Below are positions 8,110 to 15,357 of a stretch of DNA of 19,218 nt, piece by piece (the stretch's first letter is position 1; every line of letters starts with the position of its first letter). This stretch comes from an uncultured Eggerthella sp. (GTDB lineage: Bacteria; Actinomycetota; Coriobacteriia; Coriobacteriales; Eggerthellaceae). Under the pieces are notes generated by a model. The model saw only the letters and a program-made list of their open reading frames with translations. It ran no database searches and was not told the DNA's origin. The stretch covers positions 1 through 19,218 of the forward strand of contig UPYK01000023.1 in the NCBI GenBank assembly GCA_900538545.1, written 5' to 3'. Position numbers and translations under genes: made by a program.

Positions 8110-8979
8110 TCATTCCTTATGAGGGAAGAGTGAATCGGGGATCACGCCCATGCCGAGCGCTCCCATGCCAAGATGCGTCGAAACGGTCGCGCCGCACGAA
8201 CAGGTGCCGCAATCGATATAATCGATTCCCGCCTGTTCAAGAGCATGCTTGAGCTTCTCAACGCCCTTTTCATTACGAGTATGGCAGAACCTCACGCGTT
8301 GGATGCCCTCTTCTTCGGTGATCTCTTTGAGCTTTTCGACATACTTCTTGATAACGCCGTTCATGCCCTTTGCCTTATCGAACGCCTTGAGCACGCCACG
8401 CTCGTCGAACGACATCATCGGTTTGATGTCAAGTAACGTTGCCTGATCGACCTCTTCAGCAGAAAGGCGACCACCCGCGAGCAGATTGTCGAGCGTGCCG
8501 CATGCGATGAAGAAGCGGGTATGAGCACGTGCATCCTTGATCGTTTGTGCGCATTCTTGCGCGCTTGCTCCCGCATCGCGCATCTCGCATGCGAGCAGTG
8601 CAAGCAAACCTTGGCCCGAACAGGCATTAAACGAGTCGATGACCTCGACCGGCACCTCGACCTGGTTTGCAGCTAAATTGGATGATTCGCTCGTTCCCGA
8701 AAGCACTGCAGCGATATGGATCGCGATGATCTCATCAGCGCCCTCGGAGGCGAGCGCGTTGTAGATATCCATGAATTCGGAAGGTGAAGGCTGTGAGGAT
8801 TTCGGCAACGTATCAGAAGCGATCATCTTGTCATAGAACTCTTCGGAGGAGATCTCGGCTTGATCCTTGAACGTTTCTCCACCTACCTCGACGCTCAGTG
8901 GCACCGAAGTGATGCCGAAGCGTGCGCACTCTTCCTCGCTCAGGTCTGCTACTGAATCGACCACGATCGCAAAGCTCAT
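8110..8979 (-). CDS. DegV family fatty-acid-binding protein (FakB-like)
   Basis: DegV proteins bind single fatty acids; FakB members present them to the kinase FakA, so that host or environmental fatty acids enter phospholipid synthesis as acyl-phosphate. The 289-residue chain has the family's N-terminal FAIVVDSVADLS, SSQPSPSEF (cf. TSQPS), LSGTSESSNLA, the AGGRLS loop, IKPMMSFDERG and the C-terminal THLGMGALGMGVIP. It is the first gene of the fab operon, so uptake and de novo synthesis appear co-regulated with the FabT-like regulator behind it. FakA is not in the window. Two in-frame ATGs exist. The second, at 8979, is chosen because AAGGA is 5 bp upstream of it but touches the first (8985). 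Confidence 0.88.
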   Translation of the reverse strand: MSFAIVVDSVADLSEEECARFGITSVPLSVEVGGETFKDQAEISSEEFYDKMIASDTLPKSSQPSPSEFMDIYNALASEGADEIIAIHIAAVLSGTSESSNLAANQVEVPVEVIDSFNACSGQGLLALLACEMRDAGASAQECAQTIKDARAHTRFFIACGTLDNLLAGGRLSAEEVDQATLLDIKPMMSFDERGVLKAFDKAKGMNGVIKKYVEKLKEITEEEGIQRVRFCHTRNEKGVEKLKHALEQAGIDYIDCGTCSCGATVSTHLGMGALGMGVIPDSLFPHKE

Positions 8980-9059
8980 ACTCATCCTTACTGTTGAACG
9001 AACGTCTAATTTTGATCAATGCTCTTTGCTTCACGAGAGCTATTGACTCCTCGCAAAAC
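8980..9059 (-). promoter_or_regulatory. Leader/promoter region of the degV-fab operon with TTGATCAA palindrome
   Basis: The operon promoter should lie here, between the terminator at 9060-9095 and degV. I see no convincing -35/-10 pair. The minus strand has an AT-rich core ATTGATCAAAAT with a perfect 8-bp palindrome TTGATCAA (9012-9019). It loosely recalls the streptococcal FabT box (TTTGA and TCAAA half-sites around a short spacer), but without the spacer. The degV ribosome-binding site AAGGA ends at about 8985. Confidence 0.35.
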
Positions 9060-9095
9060 AAAAAGACGGCAGGAGCGCATGCTCTCGCCGTCTTT
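9060..9095 (-). terminator. Intrinsic terminator after the zinc-ribbon gene
   Basis: On the minus strand AAAGACGGC pairs with GCCGTCTTT around an inner GAGAGC/GCTCC-type stem. The 3' arm runs directly into TTTTTGTTTTG. This is a strong GC-rich stem plus U-tract. The plus-strand reading also has a short TCTTT tail, but weaker. It separates the zinc-ribbon transcript from the degV-fab operon. Confidence 0.8.
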
Positions 9096-9113
9096 CACTC
9101 TATGGAATTTTAA

Positions 9114-9142
9114 TTAGATTGTCAAACTATTTGATAGTCTAA
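9114..9142. repeat. 29-bp imperfect palindrome next to the zinc-ribbon gene stop
   Basis: The plus strand reads TTAGATTG, TCAAA, CTA, TTTGA, TAGTCTAA. The arms pair at 11 of 13 positions and the two exceptions are G-T pairs, so a plus-strand RNA would be fully paired. The TCAAA-CTA-TTTGA core resembles an operator. It ends one base before the TAG stop of the zinc-ribbon gene and precedes the terminator. It could be a protein-binding site or only part of the 3' end structure. Confidence 0.5.
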
Positions 9143-9487
9143 CTACTTCTTCAGAAGCTTGAAGATACCGAATACCGCCGTTGCGATACCGATGAGCGCG
9201 AGCGGATTGGCCACAAGCTTGCGGCACGGACAAGCAGAAACGTTCTCTACCGTAATGGTTGAAGGTACCTGAGTGGCGCTCCTTTCGCCCTGAGCTGTTG
9301 CGAGCTGCTTATCCGCAGCCTCCTTTGGCGCAGCGGCAGGTGCCTTCGCGGGCTTCGGCGCAGGAGCGGGCGCCTGAGGACAACCGGGCTTCTTAGCGGG
9401 CTGCGTGGAAGGCGCGCCGCACTTCGGACAGGCCGGTGCATAGAGAGAATAACGTGCACCGCATTTTTCACAGATCTGTTCAACCAT
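9143..9487 (-). CDS. Small zinc-ribbon protein with C-terminal membrane anchor
   Basis: The 114-residue protein has three visible parts. First is an N-terminal zinc ribbon with Cys6, Cys9, Cys20 and Cys23 (CEKCG and CPKCG). Next is an Ala/Pro/Lys-rich, probably disordered linker at about 30-60. A CPC motif (ACPCRKL) follows, then a final hydrophobic segment NPLALIGIATAVFGIFKLL with a Lys-Lys end, which looks like a single tail anchor. There is no signal peptide, so the ribbon should face the cytosol. The start at 9487 has an AGGGGG site 6 bp upstream; an ATG five codons earlier overlaps that site and is less likely. The gene is monocistronic, between a perfect palindrome upstream and a terminator downstream. 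I do not recognise a specific function. Confidence 0.75.
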   Translation of the reverse strand: MVEQICEKCGARYSLYAPACPKCGAPSTQPAKKPGCPQAPAPAPKPAKAPAAAPKEAADKQLATAQGERSATQVPSTITVENVSACPCRKLVANPLALIGIATAVFGIFKLLKK

Positions 9488-9559
9488 AAAGATCCCCCTC
9501 ATTCAGTTCAAACGCAGAAAAACGTGTAGGAACATGGTATCACTCATCGTGTGTTAGGA

Positions 9560-9620
9560 GTGTTAGGGGTCGGGTAATTCGACACATCTCAGATGTGTCG
9601 AATTACCCGACCCCTAACAC
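9560..9620. repeat. Perfect 61-bp palindrome (30-bp arms, 1-bp centre)
   Basis: Arms 9560-9589 and 9591-9620 are exact reverse complements around base 9590. The left arm starts GTGTTAGGGGTCGGG and ends TTCGACACATCT. An extra GTGTTAGG stands directly outside on the left (9551-9558), and an extra ACCCGAC outside on the right (9623-9629), like partial duplications. It starts 12 bp after the rlmKL stop. No T-run follows on either strand, so it is not a standard terminator. The inner TTCGACACATCT resembles the TTCGACATCT end of the 35-bp repeats at the window edges. Confidence 0.9.
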
Positions 9621-9631
9621 GCGACCCGACG

Positions 9632-11950
9632 TTAAGCACTTTTGTGCGCAAGCCCATCTGTCTTTTGCAGGACATAGCAGAAATGGATCTTAGGATTACG
9701 CGCGAAATCTTCAGGGATGGTCTTCGCAGTGATATCGCGCACCGTGAACCCCTGTTCGACAAGCGCGGCTTCATCGAGCTTGAATGAGCGCAGATTCCCC
9801 GAAAAGATGATGATGCCACCTGGGCGCAAGAGCTTCGACACATCACGCAAGAGATAGAAGTGATCGCGCTGGATATCCCACGTGAGCTTGCCCATCGCTT
9901 TGGAGTTCGAGAAGGTGGGCGGATCGACGAAGATAAGATCGTAGCGACGGATGCGGCCACCCTTCGCCTGGCGCGGGTCCTTCTCCGCACGTACCCACGC
10001 GCGCACGTCTTCCTTGATGAAACGATACGCAGACCCTGTGAAGCCATTGCGCGTCATGTTGCGCTTCGCCCAATCGAGATACGTCTGGGAAAGGTCGACC
10101 GTGGTCACGCTCTTCGCTCCCCCAGCTGCAGCGTACACGCTCGCGCTTCCCGTGTACGCGAAGAGGTTGAGCACGTCCTTGCCCTTCGCCTGCGTGGCGA
10201 TGAAACGGCGCGTTATGCGGTGGTCGAGGAACAATCCCACATCGAGATAGCTTGCCAGATCGAGCTCGAAGGTAAGCCCCGATTCCTGCGTGAGCACCGG
10301 CTTAGGGAGCGTTCGACCGCGCGCATATTGTCCGCCACCCTTCGCTTGCTTGCGCACGCGCGTGAACACCTGATCGCGCGGTATCTCGAGCACGGCTGCA
10401 GCGATGCGCACTGCATCTTCGAAGCGACGATATGCCTTATGGGGATCGATCGATTTCGGTGCTTGATACTCCGAGATGAGCAGGTAGGGCACATCGAAGA
10501 TGCGCTCTATGTGTGTGGCGCGTACCTCCTCACTTGCGAGGAACAGATCGATCGCGACCGCATAATCAGGAAGATCGGCATCGTAGAGGCGGAACGCGAA
10601 CACCTGATTCTGCTCTGCCCACTTCCTGCGCGTTTTCGCATTCTTGCGCAGGCGTGCCGCGAATTGGTCGGGATGATCGGAAAGCACGGGCACCACCACA
10701 TCCCTACCCGAAAGCGAAACGAGCGAAAGCGTCTTGTACTCTGCTTGACCAAGCTGATAGGTGCGCACGGTGGTCTCGAGCGCACCGTTGTACACGGCGC
10801 TTTCCCTGAAGGGTGTGGCACCAATATAATCATCGAAATGGATATCGGGCGTGATGACCGTGAGCGTCCAAGCATCGGGAAGTGCATCGAGGCCTTTTTG
10901 GAGTGCACCGTAGAAGACATCCAGGTCGCATGCCATCAAGCGCACGCCATAGGGAGGGTTTCCCACCACGCAACCTTGCGAGGCCTGTGCCACTCCGAAG
11001 CCCTCAAGCGTCGCTTCCATATCCGCGCAATTCGCGACCGCAAGATCGATGAAGCCTGCCAAGCCTACCCGCCCCGCCTGAGCACGAGCGATCTCGATAG
11101 CATGCGGATCGATATCGCTTCCCACGATGCGTGGCATACGGGCAAGACCTGCTTCAAGGCGCGCATCTGCTTCAGCGAGCAGGCGCGCGAACACTTCAGG
11201 ATCGAACTGCCGCCAGCCCGAAAAGCCCCAGTAATCGCGCAGGATACCCGGTGCCATATCGGCTGCCATCATGGCGCCTTCGATCAGAAGCGTGCCGCCA
11301 CCACAGAACGGATCGGCAAGAACGCAATCCTGCGGCTCGAGCGTGCTCGCCCTTAAGCCCTCGACCACGCGGGCCCACGGACTCATCAGCAGCACTCCTG
11401 CTGCCAGGGCTTCCTTGAGCGGCGCTTGGACGTTCTCCCCTTCTTGGCGATACCCACGCTTGTGAAGCGGCTCGCCTGCAAGATCTATCGCGACCGTAGC
11501 CTTCTTCGCATGGATCGACACGTTGATCTGCACATCCGGACGATGCTTGGAGACCTCGGGGCGCGTGCCGGTTTGCGCACGCAGTTCATCACAGATCGCA
11601 TCTTTCACGCGCATGGCAGAAAACTGGGTGTTGCGCAGCTCCCGATTCGTCCCGTGCGCAGAGACCGCGATCGTAGCATCTGGTCCGATATGTTCCTGCC
11701 AGGGAATCGCACGAGCCTGTTCGTAGAGCTCATCGGCACTCGTACATCCGATGCGTGCAAGCACGAGCAGCACGCGCGAAGCGCTACGCAACCACAAACA
11801 AGAACGCAGCGCATCTTCGATGGTGCCGAAAAAGGCAACGCCCCCTTTAAGGGGGCGAATGCGCTTGATACCTTGGCTCTTCAGTTCTTCAGAAACGATC
11901 CGCTCGAAACCAGCCGGGCAGACCGCATAAAACTCAAGCGATGACTCCAT
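9632..11950 (-). CDS. rlmKL: Bifunctional 23S rRNA methyltransferase RlmKL
   Basis: In E. coli the fused enzyme makes m2G2445 (RlmL half) and m7G2069 (RlmK half) in 23S rRNA with S-adenosylmethionine. The 772-residue chain shows an N-terminal THUMP region (about 45-160) and the RlmL methyltransferase, with DPFCGGGTLLIEGA (about 213-226) and the NPPYG catalytic motif (331-335). The second, RlmK-type domain follows, with LNLFAYTGSASVYAAAGGA (about 595-612), VDLSQTYLDWAKRN and DPPTFSNSK (about 676-684). It is somewhat longer than the E. coli protein (702). The ATG overlaps the rpoD stop as TAATG, with GGAAG just upstream, so it is translationally coupled to the sigma-factor gene. A perfect palindrome follows the stop. 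Confidence 0.93.
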   Translation of the reverse strand: MESSLEFYAVCPAGFERIVSEELKSQGIKRIRPLKGGVAFFGTIEDALRSCLWLRSASRVLLVLARIGCTSADELYEQARAIPWQEHIGPDATIAVSAHGTNRELRNTQFSAMRVKDAICDELRAQTGTRPEVSKHRPDVQINVSIHAKKATVAIDLAGEPLHKRGYRQEGENVQAPLKEALAAGVLLMSPWARVVEGLRASTLEPQDCVLADPFCGGGTLLIEGAMMAADMAPGILRDYWGFSGWRQFDPEVFARLLAEADARLEAGLARMPRIVGSDIDPHAIEIARAQAGRVGLAGFIDLAVANCADMEATLEGFGVAQASQGCVVGNPPYGVRLMACDLDVFYGALQKGLDALPDAWTLTVITPDIHFDDYIGATPFRESAVYNGALETTVRTYQLGQAEYKTLSLVSLSGRDVVVPVLSDHPDQFAARLRKNAKTRRKWAEQNQVFAFRLYDADLPDYAVAIDLFLASEEVRATHIERIFDVPYLLISEYQAPKSIDPHKAYRRFEDAVRIAAAVLEIPRDQVFTRVRKQAKGGGQYARGRTLPKPVLTQESGLTFELDLASYLDVGLFLDHRITRRFIATQAKGKDVLNLFAYTGSASVYAAAGGAKSVTTVDLSQTYLDWAKRNMTRNGFTGSAYRFIKEDVRAWVRAEKDPRQAKGGRIRRYDLIFVDPPTFSNSKAMGKLTWDIQRDHFYLLRDVSKLLRPGGIIIFSGNLRSFKLDEAALVEQGFTVRDITAKTIPEDFARNPKIHFCYVLQKTDGLAHKSA

Positions 11951-13365
11951 TAATCTTCCAGATAATCCTTGAGCTTCTGGGAACGAGAAGGATGGCGCAG
12001 TTTCGCGAGCGTCTTGCTCTCGATCTGGCGGATGCGCTCACGCGTGACGCCGAATTCGCGGCCCACTTCTTCAAGCGTGCGCGGATGACCGTCTTCGAGG
12101 CCGAAACGCAGCGTGATGACCTTGCGCTCACGCTCTGCCAAGCCCTCGAGCGTTTTCGCGAGCTGCTCTTGGAGCATGGAGAAGCTTGCTGCATCGGGCG
12201 GAACGACCGCAGCGTCGTCTTCGATGAAGTCACCCAGCTGCGAGTCTTCCTCTTCACCGATAGGGGTTTCAAGGCTGACCGGCTCTTGCGAGATCTTCTG
12301 GATCTCACGAACGCGCTCAGGCGTGAGACCCATCTCTTCAGCGATCTCTTCAGGGGTTGGTTCGCGACCGAGCGATTGCAGGAGCTGACGCTGAATGCGC
12401 ACGAGCTTGTTGATCGTCTCGACCATATGAACGGGAATGCGGATGGTGCGCGCCTGGTCTGCGATAGCGCGGGTGATAGCCTGGCGGATCCACCAGGTGG
12501 CATAGGTGGAGAACTTGAAGCCCTTCGTGTAGTCGAACTTCTCGACCGCGCGGATCAGACCGAGGTTGCCTTCCTGGATAAGGTCCAGAAACAGCATGCC
12601 ACGACCCACATAACGCTTCGCGATGGAGACCACCAAACGCAAGTTCGCTTCGATGAGCTGCTGCTTTGCATCCAGACCCACCTGCTCGATACGGGAAAGG
12701 CGCCTGCGTTCGCGACGCTCGAGCGGCACACCACCCTCTTCTTCCGACGCATCGAGCTGTGCCATAGCCTCGACACCTGCCTCGATCTTCATGGCGAGAT
12801 CGACCTCTTCAGCCGCCGTGAGCAGTGAGACCTTGCCGATCTCTTTGAGATACATGCGCACCGGATCGCCCGTGAGCATAGCGACGGAATTGTCGGAGTT
12901 GTATTTGCGCGTGCGCGCCGTCTTGGTCTTGGATGAGACACGAGGAACCGTGATCTCGGCGGCAGCCTTCAGCTCTTCTTGGGGAATGCCCTCAAGAAGC
13001 TCGTCGTCTGAAAGGCTCGCATCCGCTTCGACGGAATCATCTTCAGTTGTCTTGTCTGGTTTAGAAAGATCAGGCTCGATAGAATCGTCTTCTAACAAGT
13101 CTTCTTCGAGTTCCTCTTCGAGGATTTCTTCGGCCGCTACTTGCGCAGCTGCCTTTTTGGTTTCTTCAGTTGTCTTGCTTTCGACCTGCTCTTTAGCAAC
13201 TTTTTCTTGTTTCTTCTTGCTGCTCGTCGTCTTTTTCGTGGCAGCCTTTTTCGTTGTTGCTTTCTTGGCAGGCGCTTTGGCTTTTTTAGTCTCTTTCTTC
13301 GAAGATTCTACTTCTTCTGTTTCCAAAGTAGTTTTCTTACTAGCTTTTGAAGAGGTTTTAGCCAC
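11950..13365 (-). CDS. rpoD: Principal RNA polymerase sigma factor (RpoD/SigA)
   Basis: The 471-residue housekeeping sigma factor directs RNA polymerase to -10/-35 promoters. Residues 1-75 are Lys/Ala/Thr-rich and 76-135 strongly acidic. Region 1.2 is DPVRMYLKEIGKVSLL (about 167-182). Regions 2.1-2.4 run through RLVVSIAKRYVGRGM, DLIQEGNLGLIRAVEKFDY and FSTYATWWIRQAI. Region 3 follows, and region 4.2 is the helix-turn-helix TLEEVGREFGVTRERIRQI with KTLAKLRHPSRS. The chain ends in the typical LKDYLED. Translation starts at GTG, with GAGG 7 bp upstream. A charged N-terminal extension of this kind is common in actinobacterial principal sigma factors. It is the first gene of a two-gene unit with rlmKL. 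Confidence 0.97.
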   Translation of the reverse strand: MAKTSSKASKKTTLETEEVESSKKETKKAKAPAKKATTKKAATKKTTSSKKKQEKVAKEQVESKTTEETKKAAAQVAAEEILEEELEEDLLEDDSIEPDLSKPDKTTEDDSVEADASLSDDELLEGIPQEELKAAAEITVPRVSSKTKTARTRKYNSDNSVAMLTGDPVRMYLKEIGKVSLLTAAEEVDLAMKIEAGVEAMAQLDASEEEGGVPLERRERRRLSRIEQVGLDAKQQLIEANLRLVVSIAKRYVGRGMLFLDLIQEGNLGLIRAVEKFDYTKGFKFSTYATWWIRQAITRAIADQARTIRIPVHMVETINKLVRIQRQLLQSLGREPTPEEIAEEMGLTPERVREIQKISQEPVSLETPIGEEEDSQLGDFIEDDAAVVPPDAASFSMLQEQLAKTLEGLAERERKVITLRFGLEDGHPRTLEEVGREFGVTRERIRQIESKTLAKLRHPSRSQKLKDYLED

Positions 13366-13421
13366 ACTTGATCCTCTCGTTACCGTTGAGTCTAACTGTG
13401 TGCTTTATAGCGCATCGAACT

Positions 13422-13450
13422 ATTATATAAAAGTTCTCCCCCGCTCAAAA
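13422..13450 (-). promoter_or_regulatory. Probable rpoD promoter
   Basis: On the minus strand a perfect -10 TATAAT (13422-13427) stands 17 bp downstream of a weak -35 TTTTGA (13445-13450). It would start transcription near 13415, giving a leader of about 50 nt before the GTG of rpoD. A C5/G5 stem around TTTTGAG overlaps the -35 and could end the PAP2 transcript, but its T-tract is poor. Confidence 0.55.
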
Positions 13451-13479
13451 GGGGGTATTTTTGAAACCTTCGAACTTTT

Positions 13480-13983
13480 TTACCAAGGGATAAGGACATA
13501 CCCCACGAAGGCACAAAGGAACGCGAAGAGCGCACCGGCGATCACATCGCGGGGAAAATGAACGCCCCCGATCACGCGTATCACACCGAACGCGCAGCTG
13601 CATACCACGAGCGCGATGCCCACCCACACGTTCCAAGCGCACCACGAACAGGCGATCATCATGAGCGAGAACGTATGCCGACTAGGGAACGAATGCCCCA
13701 TCGTGTCCTTTTCGATGAGCGGATCGATCGCGAGCACCTCGTAGGGACGCGGAGCATCGTAGTAACGACGGAATACGCTCAGTGCCGTAAAGCCGATAGC
13801 TGGCACCACAACGAAGCGCACGAACGCTACCCAATCTCCCGCAAGAGCAACGAGCACCAGCAGGAGCGGATACGCGATATACCCAACAAGCGTGAGCGCA
13901 CGATTTGCCAAGCGCAGCCATAACAGGGCGTTGCTATTCTCGCGAAACGTACGCGAGATCCTCTCGTATGCTTGTTCATCCAC
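13480..13983 (-). CDS. PAP2-family membrane phosphatase
   Basis: This 167-residue integral membrane phosphatase belongs to the phosphatidic-acid / undecaprenyl-pyrophosphate phosphatase superfamily. The three PAP2 motifs are present: RRYYDAPRP (about 72-80), GHSFPSRHTFS (96-106, with His103) and RVIGGVHFPRDVIAG (136-150, with His142 and Asp146). Four or five hydrophobic segments alternate with these motifs. The substrate cannot be told from sequence; recycling of undecaprenyl pyrophosphate or lipid phosphate hydrolysis are both possible. PSRH in place of the consensus PSGH is a tolerated variation. The gene is minus-strand, divergent from the DUF2510 gene, and separated from rpoD by the rpoD promoter. 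Confidence 0.88.
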   Translation of the reverse strand: MDEQAYERISRTFRENSNALLWLRLANRALTLVGYIAYPLLLVLVALAGDWVAFVRFVVVPAIGFTALSVFRRYYDAPRPYEVLAIDPLIEKDTMGHSFPSRHTFSLMMIACSWCAWNVWVGIALVVCSCAFGVIRVIGGVHFPRDVIAGALFAFLCAFVGYVLIPW

Positions 13984-14155
13984 GCAAAGATTCCTGTCTC
14001 GTTGCCGGGCGAAGTGAAAGAATCGTTACGCCCCTATGACCTTTTTGTCACCCCTGCCATTTTATGCCAAGGGATACGCTATGCTAGTAGGTAAGATACG
14101 AAAGGGGCTCGTAGAGCGCCCTTGAACTCCCTCGAAAGAAAAGGATCGATGCATC
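13984..14155. promoter_or_regulatory. Divergent promoter region between PAP2 and DUF2510 genes
   Basis: For the PAP2 gene, the minus strand has a good -10 TAAAAT (14059-14064) with a weak -35 CTAGCA (14082-14087), 17 bp apart. For the plus-strand gene, TATGCT (14080-14085) or TAAGAT (14092-14097) are possible -10 boxes without a good -35. A hairpin at 14104-14121 (GGGGCTC-GTA-GAGCGCCC, one bulged base) would lie in the plus-strand leader. The DUF2510 ribosome site is AAAGGA at about 14140-14145. Confidence 0.4.
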
Positions 14156-14626
14156 ATGTCAGCAGTTGCAGGTTGGTATCCAGACCCTGAAGGTGACACC
14201 TCGCGCCTCCGCTATTGGGACGGCACCCAGTGGACCGATAACTATACCCCCATCCCCACCGCATCTCCTGCGGAAGACCCGCAGGTTGCACAGGCCGCAG
14301 CCTATACCGCACAGCCTACCCCTGCCGCACCGGTCACCTCAGACACCTCCTATCAGGTGTTCGATTCTGAACAGATCTACCCCATGACCAGCCAAGACCG
14401 CGTGCTGCGCCTAATCGCTTTCATCCTGAACATCATCTCCTGCGTAGGGTGGGCGTGGCTCATCATCCCGCTCGCTTGGATGATTCCGATGACGGTCATC
14501 AGCTGGGGCATCTACAAGGGTACGCGCGCCAACACCGTTGCGTTCGGCGTGTGTACGCTCATCTTCGTCGATCTGATATCGGGTATCTTGCTGCTCATCT
14601 CGCACAAGGACACGCCCCAGGCTTAA
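14156..14626 (+). CDS. DUF2510 domain membrane protein
   Basis: The 156-residue protein begins with a DUF2510 motif, AGWYPDPEG followed by LRYWDGTQWTD (residues about 5-28), a short Trp-rich module widespread in actinobacterial membrane proteins. A Pro/Ala/Thr-rich linker runs to about residue 75. Two or three hydrophobic segments follow (about 84-115 and 128-150), ending in a short polar tail. There is no signal peptide, so the domain is probably cytosolic. The biochemical role is unknown. The ATG at 14156 has AAAGGA 10 bp upstream. The next gene begins 21 bp later and may be co-transcribed. This gene is one of the better pointers to an actinobacterial host. Confidence 0.85.
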   Translation: MSAVAGWYPDPEGDTSRLRYWDGTQWTDNYTPIPTASPAEDPQVAQAAAYTAQPTPAAPVTSDTSYQVFDSEQIYPMTSQDRVLRLIAFILNIISCVGWAWLIIPLAWMIPMTVISWGIYKGTRANTVAFGVCTLIFVDLISGILLLISHKDTPQA

Positions 14627-14647
14627 CAGACAAACAGCTATCTTCAC

Positions 14648-15196
14648 TTGACTGAAAAGGTTCTCTACATCGAAGGCATCCCGGTGAAGCTCACGCGAAA
14701 GCGCATGAAGTCAGTGCGCCTACGAGTGAAATCTCCGAGCGGAGACGTGTGCCTCTCGGCTCCGTATCATGTTCCCGAAGCCGAGCTCCGTACCTTTATT
14801 GCTGCACGCGCAGATTGGATCCGCCAGCAGCAAGCGCGCATCGCTGCTTCCCCTTCAGCGCACGCTGAGACGGCGAGCAAAGAAGAGATCGAAGCGTGGC
14901 GCGCGGTCGTGAAAGCTTGCGTTCCTCCCCTGGTCGAACAGTGGGCGGTTATTCTGGATGTTCATCCGAAAACGATCGCCTATCGCAACATGAAGAGCCG
15001 CTGGGGCAGCTGCCAACCCGAAACAGGACGCATCTGCTTCAACATCCGCCTTGCGCTCTATCCACCCGAATGCCTAGAATACGTGGTCGTTCACGAACTC
15101 TGCCATTTTCTCGAGCCGAACCACGGGCCAGGGTTCCATGCGCTCATGGATCGCGTCATGCCCGATTGGCCCGCGCGCAAGAAGAAGCTCCAATGA
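14648..15196 (+). CDS. YgjP/DUF45-family zinc metalloprotease
   Basis: The 182-residue protein belongs to the YgjP-like, SprT-related metallopeptidase family (DUF45, M48-like). It shows the family N-terminal strands (VKLTRKRMKSVRLRVK..VCLSAP), the signature MKSRWGSC (about 115-122), the zinc site HELCH (149-153) and a downstream NHGPGFH supplying the third ligand. Length is somewhat shorter than the roughly 230 residues usual in the family, mainly in the middle. The start is uncertain: TTG at 14648 has no clear ribosome site, while an in-frame GTG at 14684 has GAAGG 7 bp upstream but would trim the first strand. A short gap to the DUF2510 gene suggests one transcript. Substrates are unknown. 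Confidence 0.82.
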   Translation: MTEKVLYIEGIPVKLTRKRMKSVRLRVKSPSGDVCLSAPYHVPEAELRTFIAARADWIRQQQARIAASPSAHAETASKEEIEAWRAVVKACVPPLVEQWAVILDVHPKTIAYRNMKSRWGSCQPETGRICFNIRLALYPPECLEYVVVHELCHFLEPNHGPGFHALMDRVMPDWPARKKKLQ

Positions 15197-15357
15197 ACCA
15201 CTGCGCTGCTTCATCAAGGGCAGACTCAACATTTCGGTATAGATTTCACATTCTCCTTCTTCACCCTGCAGCGCTTCCCTACCATGAGAACTAACTGCAA
15301 GAATGCCCTGCACGATGAGCAGGGCAACCGAACTTGGGTGTAAGACAAGGAGCTGTC
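15197..15357 (+). promoter_or_regulatory. Leader region before corA with hairpin
   Basis: The gap contains a hairpin at 15304-15326 (TGCCCTGC with its complement, 7-nt loop) about 30 bp before the corA start. GCGCTGC at 15203-15209 also has its complement at 15268-15274. Neither is followed by a T-run. No magnesium riboswitch (M-box or ykkC-like) is recognisable. TATAGA near 15239 could be a -10 box, but it has no matching -35. The corA ribosome site AAGGAG is at about 15347-15352. Confidence 0.3.

Noticed and set aside
9560..9620. Intrinsic terminator for rlmKL
   Set aside because: No U-tract follows the palindrome on either strand and a 1-base centre is atypical, although the hairpin may still stabilise the mRNA end.
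9860..11356. Long open frame (498 codons) on the plus strand opposite rlmKL
   Set aside because: The protein is Arg/His/Ile-rich without recognisable motifs and lies wholly antisense to a well-supported gene. Such frames are expected from GC-skewed codon use.
12623..13561. Ser-rich plus-strand frame of 312 codons opposite rpoD
   Set aside because: Its composition is the mirror of the Lys/Glu-rich sigma-factor N-terminus. It has no independent support.
15304..15326. Magnesium riboswitch ahead of corA
   Set aside because: There is a single 8-bp hairpin only, none of the multi-helix architecture or conserved blocks of the M-box, and no visible expression platform.
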